Of a DNA stretch of 64,000 bases, positions 26,168 through 34,574 are shown piece after piece. Where the stretch lies: IMG/VR virus record IMGVR_UViG_3300023109_003296, positions 1 to 64,000 of that record; one strand, written 5' to 3'. Each line of letters starts with the position of its first letter. Positions within the stretch are counted from its first letter, which is position 1. The stretch comes from a virus. Both the position numbers and the translations under genes were made by a program. Below the pieces are notes generated by a model. It searched no databases and was not told the DNA's origin. It saw nothing but the letters and a program-made list of their open reading frames with translations.

Positions 26168-27674
26168 TTTCAAAGTTCGGAAGTGCATCTACTGGTGACT
26201 CATCTATATCGCCACCTCCTTCTAGAGATCTGGCTATGTCACGAAGATCGCCACGCTCAGTAATATTAAAGTTTTTAAATTCAAGGTTAACAGAATTCTT
26301 TCTAAGGGCATCTCCTATTTGGACAGGCTCCAACGCTCCAGCTACATCTTTACCAAGGTGCCTCGACTTAATGTTAATTAACTTGTGAGTTCCAAACCTA
26401 CCGCCTTCGACCTCAATTTCATCAGCGGTCTTGTTTCTGAGAATAAACATGTGAGAACAAAACTGAATGATTCTATCAGATAGGGAAACAATGCTTTCAT
26501 CATCAACAATGTTTTGGGCGTTTCTGTTGTTAGTGATTCCATATCTGTTTGATTGGACAGAAGTAATCATTGGTATGATGGGCTCTCCATCGTGAAGAAT
26601 TTCTTTTTGAACGCACTTCTTGAATTTATCAACCATCTCTCCGACAATCTGCCATTCGTTCTTGTTGTCAGAAGCTTCGCTTGTGGTCTTAATATAATCA
26701 AAAGAAAATATCATAGGGTTTCCTCTGCCAACTTTAGAATAATAAAACCTCTTCAAAGTATTAACCATAGAATCAACATCCATACCTCCGACATTGTAAT
26801 AATAAAACTCCAAGTTTTTAACCTTCTCCCAAGTCGCCCTAACTTTAGCAACAACATCTTCTCCAGCTTGCCTCCACTTACCGCTTTCTAATAAGTGAGA
26901 TGATATGCCAGAAATAGAAGCACACTGCCTCATGATGAGTTCTTCTTTACTCATCTCTCCATTATCAAAGTGCAAAACAGGGACGTTATATACAGAAGCT
27001 ACTTGTGTTGCATAGTGCATACAGAACTGAGTTTTACCGACACCAGATCTAGCCACAACAACAGTAATATTTCCTGGTCTTAAGATGGAGCCATACATAT
27101 CATTAACCTTTTTATGAGGACCCATCATACCAAATTCTTCAATAGGATTATTTCCCCTATCTTCGATAATGAACTCCATGTCATCATAAATATTGACAGG
27201 TTCATCCTCACCTATCTCGTATAGATTTATTCTAGAATTATAAACATGATCCGCTTTCTCTATAATCTCATGATATGTTGTTTCTGGAGAAATAGATTTC
27301 ATCTGCTTCGCCATGTCTTGAGCGGCTTTATAGATGCCCCTCCTTACAGATATCTTCTTTAGCTCTCTAGCTGTTTTTAGAAGGTTGCCTTTAGGCACTT
27401 TTCGCAACGCCAGAGACTTAATATAATCAGATGGGTTAAGCTTGTCCTCAAAAGACAAACCTATGCTAGATATTCTTTGAGCAATGATAACCTCATCGAT
27501 GGCCTCACTAGATTCTATAGCTTGCTTGATTACAGTAAAGATAGTCTTGTGAAGATTCGATTCCTCCGAATAAAAATCATCATGATCTATAAAGTTTGCT
27601 ATCTCACAAAAAAGATCTGGCTCTTTTATTAAAGCAGCTAACAGTTGCTTCTCTAATTCTAAATTATAAATCAT
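26160..27674 (-). CDS. DnaB-like replicative helicase
   Basis: 504 residues. The N-terminal helical domain (LEKQLLAALIKEPDLF, about 8-140) is the DnaB N-terminal fold. The RecA-like motor has Walker A ARSGVGKT at 208-215, PVLHFDNGEMSKEEL as the family's next conserved helix start, Walker B IFSFDYIKT, then QSNR and a C-terminal GALEPVQIG region. Length is close to host DnaB (about 470). Encoded directly before primase, so a primosome unit. No separate helicase loader is evident. Confidence 0.9.
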   Translation of the reverse strand: MIYNLELEKQLLAALIKEPDLFCEIANFIDHDDFYSEESNLHKTIFTVIKQAIESSEAIDEVIIAQRISSIGLSFEDKLNPSDYIKSLALRKVPKGNLLKTARELKKISVRRGIYKAAQDMAKQMKSISPETTYHEIIEKADHVYNSRINLYEIGEDEPVNIYDDMEFIIEDRGNNPIEEFGMMGPHKKVNDMYGSILRPGNITVVVARSGVGKTQFCMHYATQVASVYNVPVLHFDNGEMSKEELIMRQCASISGISSHLLESGKWRQAGEDVVAKVRATWEKVKNLEFYYYNVGGMDVDSMVNTLKRFYYSKVGRGNPMIFSFDYIKTTSEASDNKNEWQIVGEMVDKFKKCVQKEILHDGEPIIPMITSVQSNRYGITNNRNAQNIVDDESIVSLSDRIIQFCSHMFILRNKTADEIEVEGGRFGTHKLINIKSRHLGKDVAGALEPVQIGDALRKNSVNLEFKNFNITERGDLRDIARSLEGGGDIDESPVDALPNFENV

Positions 27675-27889
27675 GTTACGTCTTCTAATTTTTGGAGGTA
27701 AGATTCAATGGTTTTGATAAGACCCATTTCAATCAGATGGCTTTCGCACTTGTTGTGTATAATTGGGTATCCTTTTTCATTCGAATAAACCAGAACAAAA
27801 CCCTTATACTTGTCAGCAGAACCAGTTAGTTCATACAGCTTGTCTAAGAAGTTTTCTGGTATCGAAAATTCTATATCGTCATTACTCAT
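27671..27889 (-). CDS. Small acidic hypothetical protein, 72 aa
   Basis: 72 residues, acidic, starting MSNDDIEFSIPENFLDKLYELTG. It has an N-terminal helix, a KGFVLVYSNEKGYPI hairpin and a C-terminal helix. It overlaps the helicase start by four bases and the nuclease stop by four bases, so it belongs to the replication operon. A small partner or regulator of helicase or recombinase is possible. Not recognised. Confidence 0.55.
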   Translation of the reverse strand: MSNDDIEFSIPENFLDKLYELTGSADKYKGFVLVYSNEKGYPIIHNKCESHLIEMGLIKTIESYLQKLEDVT

Positions 27890-28293
27890 AAATATGTATC
27901 TTGGTCATTAAATAAGGATGCATTTATCTCATCCGTAGTATAAACCTCTACCAACTTTATATCATTTATTTCACAGAAGTCAAGTTTCTTTTGATCTCTT
28001 TTCAATTGATCCAAGTACTTTAACCTGTTCTTGTGAAAGTGTTTTACAAAACGAACATGCTGATCTCCTTGAACCTCAACTGCAACTTTTTTATTTGCAT
28101 TATAAAAATCCAAAGATAGTCTCGTACCTACGATTCTGAACTCTTCAAAAACAATATCATTACACCAATAATCCTTCAAGAAGTCTTTGACTCTATTTTG
28201 GAATTTACTTCTGCTCTTGGCTTCCCAATCAATCAAATATTTTTTAGCTCCTTTTAGGTTTCTAGGCTTACCTAATGGATCTAGAAACTTCAT
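27886..28293 (-). CDS. Vsr/PD-(D/E)XK-type endonuclease
   Basis: 135 residues. The core VFEEFRIVGTRLSLDFYNANKKVAVEVQGDQH fits a very-short-patch/DUF559-type nuclease: Glu in the first helix and strand, D in LSLDF, E-x-Q in AVEVQG, and HVRFVKHFHKNR with conserved histidines. Then LKRDQKKLDFCEINDIKLVEVY is the typical end strand with Lys. Between RecA and helicase genes, so likely a DNA repair, recombination junction or packaging-related nuclease. Substrate unknown. Confidence 0.65.
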   Translation of the reverse strand: MKFLDPLGKPRNLKGAKKYLIDWEAKSRSKFQNRVKDFLKDYWCNDIVFEEFRIVGTRLSLDFYNANKKVAVEVQGDQHVRFVKHFHKNRLKYLDQLKRDQKKLDFCEINDIKLVEVYTTDEINASLFNDQDTYL

Positions 28294-29408
28294 GAGAATT
28301 CGTTGATTGCTTTTTTAAAGTATTCAACAAGGTAGCTAGATAGCTTAGGGTCATCTTCCAGGCACTTAAAAACTTTATGTTCTCCTTGTAGTTTTTCTGG
28401 GAATTCGAAATCGTTGTCCTTCAACAAATCAGCGAAGTCTTCCGTTACATTAATCCAAGAACCTTTCTTAGAAAGAAACTCCCAAGCAAATAATAAATCA
28501 ACTATTTCTTTTTCTATCCAAATAGAATTACCATCAGACCTACCGTACCTAACTGGGTATGTGATTCTTGAATTAGTTTTCTCGTTAGGAGACTTCTTTA
28601 CTGTGACATTTGCAAAATGACCCACAGGAGGATTTTTTTGCATGTCCATTTTTTTGATTGATGGGTTTTCTAAGATTATATCTTTAGTAAACCTTGGTTC
28701 AAACTCAATAATCCAGTTAGCAAAATGCAATAAAGCGTTACCTCCAGTAGCGCTGGTTTGTCTGATTGGAGCTTTTGTGTATGGATCTAATTTAATGTCG
28801 GCTCTCACTTGAGAAATAAAGAGTGCCATGTGACCTCTTTTAGCTAAAGCAATAGACATCTTCTTCATGAACGTAGCTGCGACAACCGCTCCTCCAGCCA
28901 CCTTAGCTGAGTCTTCGAATCCTTTAGCTTGGTCATTCTTTAGTAACAAGCCGTCAACAGAATCAAGAACAAAACAATATTTGGTTTTATCTTCATTGTT
29001 AATGACAAGTTGCCTCATCAAATCCACAACTGTTTCGTATATATTAGACTCAAAAACAAAACAAGTTCCCTCTACCCAATCGTCAGCATTAAAAACGAAC
29101 TTAATTCCAGAACGCTTTCTCATTTCTGGCGAAAGCCTACCTTCCGCTTTGAAGTAAACGCCCTTTGAGTTTGGTATAGTAATGAGAAAGTTTTTCATAA
29201 CCTCCAAAGCCTCTGAAGTTTTACCACCTTCATTCATGCCACAAAATCTGTGGAGTCCAGGACCAAAGCCACCCCCCAGGTGAAGATCAAATTGAAGAGA
29301 GCCGCTTGATACTTTATAATCAATTTCTTCTTCAAAATTATAGTGGTCTTCTTTGTTATTCTTTAAGAAGTTCTTCAGTAGGTTGCTTGAATTTGTTGTA
29401 TCACTCAT
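28290..29408 (-). CDS. RecA/UvsX-type recombinase
   Basis: 372 residues. Walker A GMNEGGKT at 57-64 (RecA G-x4-G-K-T), VYFKAEGRLS where RecA has the Glu of the ATPase, Walker B YCFVLDSVDGLL, and loop L2 SATGGNALLHFANWI, matching RecA T-T-T-G-G-N-A-L. This makes it closer to bacterial RecA than to T4 UvsX in the loop. It forms the strand-exchange filament for recombination-dependent replication and repair. Flanked by the zinc-ribbon protein and the Vsr-like nuclease in one operon. Confidence 0.85.
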   Translation of the reverse strand: MSDTTNSSNLLKNFLKNNKEDHYNFEEEIDYKVSSGSLQFDLHLGGGFGPGLHRFCGMNEGGKTSEALEVMKNFLITIPNSKGVYFKAEGRLSPEMRKRSGIKFVFNADDWVEGTCFVFESNIYETVVDLMRQLVINNEDKTKYCFVLDSVDGLLLKNDQAKGFEDSAKVAGGAVVAATFMKKMSIALAKRGHMALFISQVRADIKLDPYTKAPIRQTSATGGNALLHFANWIIEFEPRFTKDIILENPSIKKMDMQKNPPVGHFANVTVKKSPNEKTNSRITYPVRYGRSDGNSIWIEKEIVDLLFAWEFLSKKGSWINVTEDFADLLKDNDFEFPEKLQGEHKVFKCLEDDPKLSSYLVEYFKKAINEFS

Positions 29409-29868
29409 TTAAAAAATCTTTTGTTGTTTTTGTTTCTTTTCTAAGGTCTCTATCTTCTCCGACCTTTTCACCAATATTGTAATCGTCATACTTGCTTTTG
29501 TCAAGCTTGTAATTAAATGCTCTCCATTTTTTATCCATGGTGTCCTTAAGCTTTAAGCTAAGAAGATAAGCTAATGAGTCTAGTTTTTTCCAAAACGTAA
29601 CCACATTCATAAATTCGAGAGAGTACCTGTTACATAAATCATTGAGTAACTTCATCTCTCTGGCATAGAACATACGCTTACTTGTTTGTGGTTGATTAAG
29701 CAGTCTAAGAATAATTTTTCTTTTATTTATTTTAGGCTTCGCTGGGACTTTGCTACGCTGCTTCTTGATTTTAGTTGGTTCCCCAAAATTAAAACCACAA
29801 TCACAAGCTAATGTTCTAATGCCGACAAAAATATTGCATTCTGGACATCGTTTTTTACCCCTAGGCAT
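29401..29868 (-). CDS. Zinc-ribbon protein of unknown function
   Basis: 155 residues. One zinc knuckle pair at the start, CPEC and CDCG (four Cys within residues 8-29), followed by a very basic linker and a helical C-terminal domain with FYAREMKLLNDLCNRY and a KKLDSLAYLL helix. It shares the operon with RecA. Such proteins often act as helicase or recombinase loaders, or as transcription factors. Beyond the zinc site I do not recognise it. Confidence 0.5.
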   Translation of the reverse strand: MPRGKKRCPECNIFVGIRTLACDCGFNFGEPTKIKKQRSKVPAKPKINKRKIILRLLNQPQTSKRMFYAREMKLLNDLCNRYSLEFMNVVTFWKKLDSLAYLLSLKLKDTMDKKWRAFNYKLDKSKYDDYNIGEKVGEDRDLRKETKTTKDFLNE

Positions 29869-29877
29869 GAAGAGATC

Positions 29878-30924
29878 TTACGATAGATCTAAATCATTGT
29901 CAATCATCTTTTTAACAAGACCATAGAAATCGGTTTTTCTTACCCAACCCATTTCCTTTTCCGCAAGACTAGGATCGCCAAGAAGCAAGCTAACTTCAGC
30001 TGGTCGGTAATATTTAGGGTTGATTGTCACAAGCACTTGATCTCCGTGCATGTATTTTTGGTCGAGACCTTGACCGTCCCAATGACACTGTTCTGCACCG
30101 AATCCAGCAAAGCCAAACGCAGCCTCTACGAACTCACGAATAGTATATGTCTCGCCAGATGCTAAAACATATTCTCTCAAATCTTCGTACGAGTTTGCAG
30201 GTTGATTTAGCATTAGCCAAATACCAACCACAAAATCCTCTGCATCTGACCAATCTCTTTTGGCTTCTAGATTACCAAGCTCAAGAGGTTTAGGTGTTTT
30301 TCCGTCTCTGATCTCCTTGACGATTCTGGAAACACCTTTAGTTACTTTGCGGGTAAGAAATTCTTCGCCCCTCCTTGTTCCTTCATGATTAAATAACCAT
30401 CCTTGAACAGCATAAAGATTATAACTCTCTCTCCATACTTTTACCAAGTGCCTCGCAGATGCCTTAGAAGCTCCGTATGGGCTTCTTGGGCGCAGTGGGT
30501 GAGTCTCGTTCTGGGGAGAGGTTACAACATCCCCAAACTCTTCTGAGGAGCCAGCATTGTAGTACCTGCACTCTGGACAGTGCTTGCGGATAGCTTCAAG
30601 CTGATATAGTACTGCCATGCAATTTGTTTTCATGTGGTTCTCTGGCATATCCCAGCTAACACCGACAAAAGAATTTGCAGCAAAGTTTATAAAGTAATCA
30701 GGCTTTTCTTCTGAGATCACACGATCAACATTTGATTGGTCGGTTATATCAAGATCAATAAGCTTAAAGCGATCATTGTTCGCTAGGTGTTTAATGTTAT
30801 CGTGGTTTTTTACTGAAAGTCGACGTACGCCAGCAATAATGTCAATGTCGGTGTTCGCCAACAAATAATCAACCATGTGGCTACCATCCTGCCCCGTTAC
30901 TCCTGTTATGATTGCTTTACTCAT
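29878..30924 (-). CDS. gmd: GDP-mannose 4,6-dehydratase
   Basis: About 348 residues of extended short-chain dehydrogenase. AIITGVTGQDGSHM is the NAD(P)-binding G-x-x-G-x-x-G, SSEEFGD matches the SSEMYG catalytic segment (Ser, Glu), YGASKASA has the Tyr-x3-Lys pair, and NHEGTRRGEEFLTRK is diagnostic for GMD. It converts GDP-mannose to GDP-4-keto-6-deoxymannose, precursor of GDP-fucose, GDP-rhamnose or GDP-perosamine. I chose ATG at 30924; an in-frame GTG lies two codons earlier. The start is 7 bases past a -10 box. Last of the sugar genes, next to the RecA operon. Confidence 0.9.
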   Translation of the reverse strand: MSKAIITGVTGQDGSHMVDYLLANTDIDIIAGVRRLSVKNHDNIKHLANNDRFKLIDLDITDQSNVDRVISEEKPDYFINFAANSFVGVSWDMPENHMKTNCMAVLYQLEAIRKHCPECRYYNAGSSEEFGDVVTSPQNETHPLRPRSPYGASKASARHLVKVWRESYNLYAVQGWLFNHEGTRRGEEFLTRKVTKGVSRIVKEIRDGKTPKPLELGNLEAKRDWSDAEDFVVGIWLMLNQPANSYEDLREYVLASGETYTIREFVEAAFGFAGFGAEQCHWDGQGLDQKYMHGDQVLVTINPKYYRPAEVSLLLGDPSLAEKEMGWVRKTDFYGLVKKMIDNDLDLS

Positions 30925-30931
30925 ATACACT

Positions 30932-30959
30932 ATAGTATATAGTTAGTTATTATTTTCAA
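30932..30959 (-). promoter_or_regulatory. Promoter in front of gmd
   Basis: Minus strand TTGAAA (30954-30959), 16-base spacer, TACTAT (30932-30937), seven bases before the ATG at 30924. The transcript would start at or next to the start codon. It lies in the end of the epimerase gene. Confidence 0.6.
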
Positions 30960-31836
30960 GCCATCGTTTAAGTTTTAAAGATGGGCCCCAATCTAATAAT
31001 TTTTTTGCTTTTTTATTGCAAGACAGACTTTCTCTTGGCTCCTGCCTCTCACTCACAAATGTTTTTTCGCCCCCTATTGCATCTGCTATTTCCTTAACTG
31101 AGGTTGCTTGATTTGATCCTATATTTATAGACTCTCCTTTTCCCACGTTTTGTGATGTCATGGCCAACATGTTAGCGGAAGCAACATCACCGACATAAAT
31201 AAAATCCCTAGTTTGATTTCCATCACCGACAATAGTCAGGGGTTTGTGTTCTTTTTTTTGCTTGAGAAACACACCTACTACAGAACTATAATCACCGCTA
31301 ACTGGCTGACCTTCTCCAAATACATTAAAGTACCTTAAGTTGACAGTTTCTAATCCGTATGCATGACTAAACAACCGACAATATTCTTCACTTATTAATT
31401 TTTGTAATCCGTATGGGCTACATGGTTTTTTTTTAGAACCTTCTTTTGTAGGTAAATTTTTTACATTACCATAAACAGCGGAAGAAGAGCTGTTAACAAC
31501 CCTTTTGACTCCAGTATCTTTAGCCCATGTCAAGATGTTTAAAGTTCCGTCTACGTTTTGTTTGTTGTAATTGATAGGATCCTCTATCGACTCTTGAACT
31601 TTTGTTAATGCCGCTAAATGAAAAACCCCATCAGAGCCAGACATCTCCTGTTTAATTATACGCTCGTACATCGAGTTTGAAATGTCAGCAAAACAAACCT
31701 TTGCTTTTTTGTTAATGTTCGCTTTTTTGCCACTTATAAAATTATCGATGACAGTAACTGTGTGTCCTTGGTTAATTAGTAGATCAACAAGACGGCAGCC
31801 TATGAAGCCAGCTCCTCCTATAACTATATATTTCAT
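30943..31836 (-). CDS. NAD-dependent sugar-nucleotide epimerase/dehydratase
   Basis: 297 residues. IVIGGAGFIGCRL is the Rossmann G-x-x-G-x-x-G, NSSSSAVYG supplies Ser, YGLQKLISEEY has Tyr-x3-Lys, and LRYFNVFG is the extended-SDR signature. GalE-like in order, length a little short (usual about 330). It could be a UDP-hexose 4-epimerase (UDP-Gal or UDP-GalNAc), which would feed the GT6 and GT11 enzymes here. A GDP-fucose synthase is less likely, since the family's C-terminal domain is not seen. Overlaps the GT11 stop by four bases. Confidence 0.75.
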   Translation of the reverse strand: MKYIVIGGAGFIGCRLVDLLINQGHTVTVIDNFISGKKANINKKAKVCFADISNSMYERIIKQEMSGSDGVFHLAALTKVQESIEDPINYNKQNVDGTLNILTWAKDTGVKRVVNSSSSAVYGNVKNLPTKEGSKKKPCSPYGLQKLISEEYCRLFSHAYGLETVNLRYFNVFGEGQPVSGDYSSVVGVFLKQKKEHKPLTIVGDGNQTRDFIYVGDVASANMLAMTSQNVGKGESINIGSNQATSVKEIADAIGGEKTFVSERQEPRESLSCNKKAKKLLDWGPSLKLKRWLENNN

Positions 31837-32603
31837 ATTTGAATCCAGTCTTTACACTTAATAAAACTGTCGTTAGTGTTATCTCCAAACCATTTTTTAG
31901 GACATATTACTATTTTGTTTGGGTTTTTATTTAACCAGGCTCCCCACCAACTGAAGCTACTGTTAGCTATGATATTGTCAGAACACAGAGACATATAATG
32001 TAAGTCCTCTATATTTGTATTACCTTCCATAAAAATAACATTTGGAATATTTAAGTTTTCCTTGCACCAATCTATATCGTCAGAAAAAACAAATATGTTC
32101 CCCTTTGGTTTAATCAACTCTAGCGCTTTTTCGTAATAAGATATAGGCTGTAGCGGATGTATATGTTGTAGGCCGACATAGTCCCCACGACGAATATGAA
32201 TAGAGCAAGAGTTTTCAAAATCAAAATCTTTTGCTTTCGGCCAATAGAATAAATCTAATATTTCATCTCTATACTTATTATAATACTCTTCGCACTGCCA
32301 ATAACCATTGAGATAATAATTATTATCAGCTTTTATTTCTGGCTTTTTAAAATTAAAGTCGTCAGTTATTATGTGTGCCGACTTCTGACTAAAGAAGTGT
32401 AAAATATGTTGGTTCGATATAGGTATATTACCTTTTATTATTTTTGGCAATTCGTATTCTCTTGCATCAACCGAGTAATTATGATCTTGGTTTTTATAAA
32501 AAGAAACGTCAAAGTAAACTTCATTGTTCTTAGACAAAGCATATCCATAAGCCCATTGGAAAAGTTGATTGCATAAACCAGCTTGTAATTTAAATATTAT
32601 CAT
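31833..32603 (-). CDS. GT11 alpha-1,2-fucosyltransferase
   Basis: 256 residues, GT11. The N-terminus MIIFKLQAGLCNQLFQWAYG matches the family's G-G-x-G-N-Q-L-F motif. HIRRGDY (136-142) is the GDP-fucose-binding H-x-R-R-G-D, and NSSFSWWGAWL is the second signature. A VFSDD strand is also present. In bacteria these enzymes transfer fucose to galactose in an alpha-1,2 link, making the H-antigen disaccharide. GDP-fucose precursor synthesis (gmd) is encoded two genes downstream. Next to an ABO-type GT6, so the two could act in sequence. Confidence 0.85.
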   Translation of the reverse strand: MIIFKLQAGLCNQLFQWAYGYALSKNNEVYFDVSFYKNQDHNYSVDAREYELPKIIKGNIPISNQHILHFFSQKSAHIITDDFNFKKPEIKADNNYYLNGYWQCEEYYNKYRDEILDLFYWPKAKDFDFENSCSIHIRRGDYVGLQHIHPLQPISYYEKALELIKPKGNIFVFSDDIDWCKENLNIPNVIFMEGNTNIEDLHYMSLCSDNIIANSSFSWWGAWLNKNPNKIVICPKKWFGDNTNDSFIKCKDWIQI

Positions 32604-32618
32604 TAACTATTATTTTAT

Positions 32619-33185
32619 TCATAAAGACCAAGAGCAAACAGTAGGAAATACTGTAGGCTGTTTTTTGTAATTATACTTCTCGTTATCTATAATATTCCAA
32701 CCGTAAAGATTCGGGGCAGTATTAAAATCATGAGCAAAAACAAATTCAATTCCTTTACTAAAAAAATAATTGACGCTTTCCCCTCTACCGTGGAAACCTT
32801 GGTCAACAAAAGCTACATCAATACTAGACAGATCAACAAATGATTCTAGTTCTTCGAAGTATTTTTCGAGTGCAGAAGTATCCCTTACTGATCCGTTGCT
32901 GGAAAGGAGTTTTTCATCAGATTTGTCAATACCATAATGTTCAAAGCTTCTAAAATAGCCATGCCAGTTTTCAAAGTTTTTTAAATCTTCTTCGGTTTTT
33001 TTGTACCAATAATTATTTTTAGCGGTCTCAAAAGAAAAAACAGACTTAAATTCTTCGCATAGTTTTTTTGTCCCTATTCCGCAGCCGAGTTCTATTATGT
33101 TTTTGTTTTTTTTGTTTGATATGGTGTCCAATACTGGATACCAGTTTGTATACATTTCTATTAATGTTTTTTCATCGTAAGTCAT
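32619..33185 (-). CDS. Class I SAM-dependent methyltransferase-like protein
   Basis: 188 residues. KNIIELGCGIGTKKLCEEF is a good SAM-binding motif I (G-x-G-x-G), followed by VFSFETAKNNYWYKK where the acidic residue of motif II should be. IDVAFVDQG and EFVFAHDFN are later strands with Asp. Short for an O-methyltransferase (about 220), so it may have a reduced lid. It could methylate a sugar within the glycan made by its neighbours. Confidence 0.55.
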   Translation of the reverse strand: MTYDEKTLIEMYTNWYPVLDTISNKKNKNIIELGCGIGTKKLCEEFKSVFSFETAKNNYWYKKTEEDLKNFENWHGYFRSFEHYGIDKSDEKLLSSNGSVRDTSALEKYFEELESFVDLSSIDVAFVDQGFHGRGESVNYFFSKGIEFVFAHDFNTAPNLYGWNIIDNEKYNYKKQPTVFPTVCSWSL

Positions 33186-33187
33186 AA

Positions 33188-33910
33188 CTAAATAAAAGAG
33201 GATGTTTGTCTTGGTATTTGATAATTTTTGTTGTTAGGGTTTATTATTACCCCTTTATTGAGGTCAAAAATACAATTTATTCCATAACGCTCATTATCTA
33301 TAGTATCAAAAAGGTATACAATTTCATCTTTTATTTTTAATTTTTCAAAAGGGCCAATTCCATCCGTACTTTTTGAGTATAGGTATTGATACAAAAATTT
33401 AATATACAGCCCTCTGTTATGAGGGTTGTCGTCAGCGGGATTGTTAACGCAAAATCTAATAAGTTCAAGAAGTATGGGGCTTTTTCTTTTTGCGGCAATT
33501 ATACCGTTAGCCATAATTTTTTCAACAGTCTTAGTTTGGCCATTTCTAAAAGTACAGCTAAAACCCTCCGCACCTCTTCCAAAAGAAGTTATAAAATCAC
33601 CCATAAAAGACAACTCTTTAAACGGCAACAAAACTTCTAAGTCAACATCTAAATAAAAACCTCCACGAAGATATAATAGGCAGTATCTCATCAAGTCTGA
33701 CTTATGACAAAGCCTGGGGAGTTTGTCTATTGTTTGGCATATTATGTTCGGGTCTATACCATCAAACTCTTTAAGTATAAGATCTTTACCTTCATCAAAA
33801 TCAAAAATGTTGTAACTGTATGTTGGGTTCAGGGTTTTTATTCTGTCTGTTATTAACTCTGGAACTAATTTTTTGTCGTGGTAGATTTGAAATATGTTTT
33901 TGGGTATCAT
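33188..33910 (-). CDS. GT32-type glycosyltransferase with DXD motif
   Basis: 240 residues. MIPKNIFQIYHDKK at the start, then CHKSDLMRYCLLYLRGGFYLDVDLE, the defining GT32 core: a K-S-D-x-x-R-Y helix then G-G-x-Y-x-D-x-D. The D-V-D binds a metal and nucleotide-sugar. FSCTFRNGQT and NPHNRGLY follow. Members add mannose, galactose or GlcNAc to glycans. Cytoplasmic, no membrane anchor. Between the methyltransferase-like and GT2 genes of the sugar island. Confidence 0.8.
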   Translation of the reverse strand: MIPKNIFQIYHDKKLVPELITDRIKTLNPTYSYNIFDFDEGKDLILKEFDGIDPNIICQTIDKLPRLCHKSDLMRYCLLYLRGGFYLDVDLEVLLPFKELSFMGDFITSFGRGAEGFSCTFRNGQTKTVEKIMANGIIAAKRKSPILLELIRFCVNNPADDNPHNRGLYIKFLYQYLYSKSTDGIGPFEKLKIKDEIVYLFDTIDNERYGINCIFDLNKGVIINPNNKNYQIPRQTSSFI

Positions 33911-33911
33911 G

Positions 33912-34574
33912 CTAAATGTTTCTTTGTATTTGAGACTTTTCTGAATCCATTATAGACTGTGGGACCTTTATTGATATTGAGTTGTCATTTAAATAGTAAT
34001 TAGCAAATGCAAAATCAATATACTTCGGTTCCCATTTTTTCATAATCCTAACCCAATAATCGTAATCCCAACAAAGTCTCATTTCTTCATTGAATTCACC
34101 TATTTTTAAATAAACTTCTTTTTTAAAAAAACAAGATGGCTGCGGAATATAATTAGCTTCCTTCATATCCTTTAGGTTTACTCTTTCTTTGTAATATGTG
34201 CCAGTAGCTTTTCCGTTAACATGGTAATTCAACCTTCCAAAGTACCACTTTGATTCGTCTAAGTTTTCTATTAATGTAGAAAAAGCATTTTCACAAAAAC
34301 AATCGTCATGGTGAAAAACACTAATGATGTCTCCTGTTGTATGCTTGATAGCCTGATTGCAAGCATGACCTAAAGATGAATCTTCGCACGAAATAATCTT
34401 TATTTTATTATGATTAAAATCATTTTTTAGTTTGCCTAGCTCTTCTTCTGTTCCGTTATGTTTTATAACTATTTCCCAGTTATCATAACTTTGATTTTTA
34501 ATTTTATCAATGCAGTCAAAAAGCTTAGTATGGGAATAATCTTTTATAGCTATAATTATGCTTATTAAAATCAT
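33912..34574 (-). CDS. GT2 family glycosyltransferase
   Basis: 220 residues of GT-A fold. ILISIIIAIKDYSHTKLFDCI, NWEIVIKHNGTEEE and LGHACNQAIKHTTGDIISVFHHDD follow the GT2 order; the H-H-D-D replaces the usual D-x-D and keeps an Asp pair. CWDYDYWVRIM is the acceptor-side W-E-D-Y-D-x-W-x-R motif. No transmembrane segment. Overlaps the GT6 stop by four bases. The added sugar is unknown. Confidence 0.8.
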   Translation of the reverse strand: MILISIIIAIKDYSHTKLFDCIDKIKNQSYDNWEIVIKHNGTEEELGKLKNDFNHNKIKIISCEDSSLGHACNQAIKHTTGDIISVFHHDDCFCENAFSTLIENLDESKWYFGRLNYHVNGKATGTYYKERVNLKDMKEANYIPQPSCFFKKEVYLKIGEFNEEMRLCWDYDYWVRIMKKWEPKYIDFAFANYYLNDNSISIKVPQSIMDSEKSQIQRNI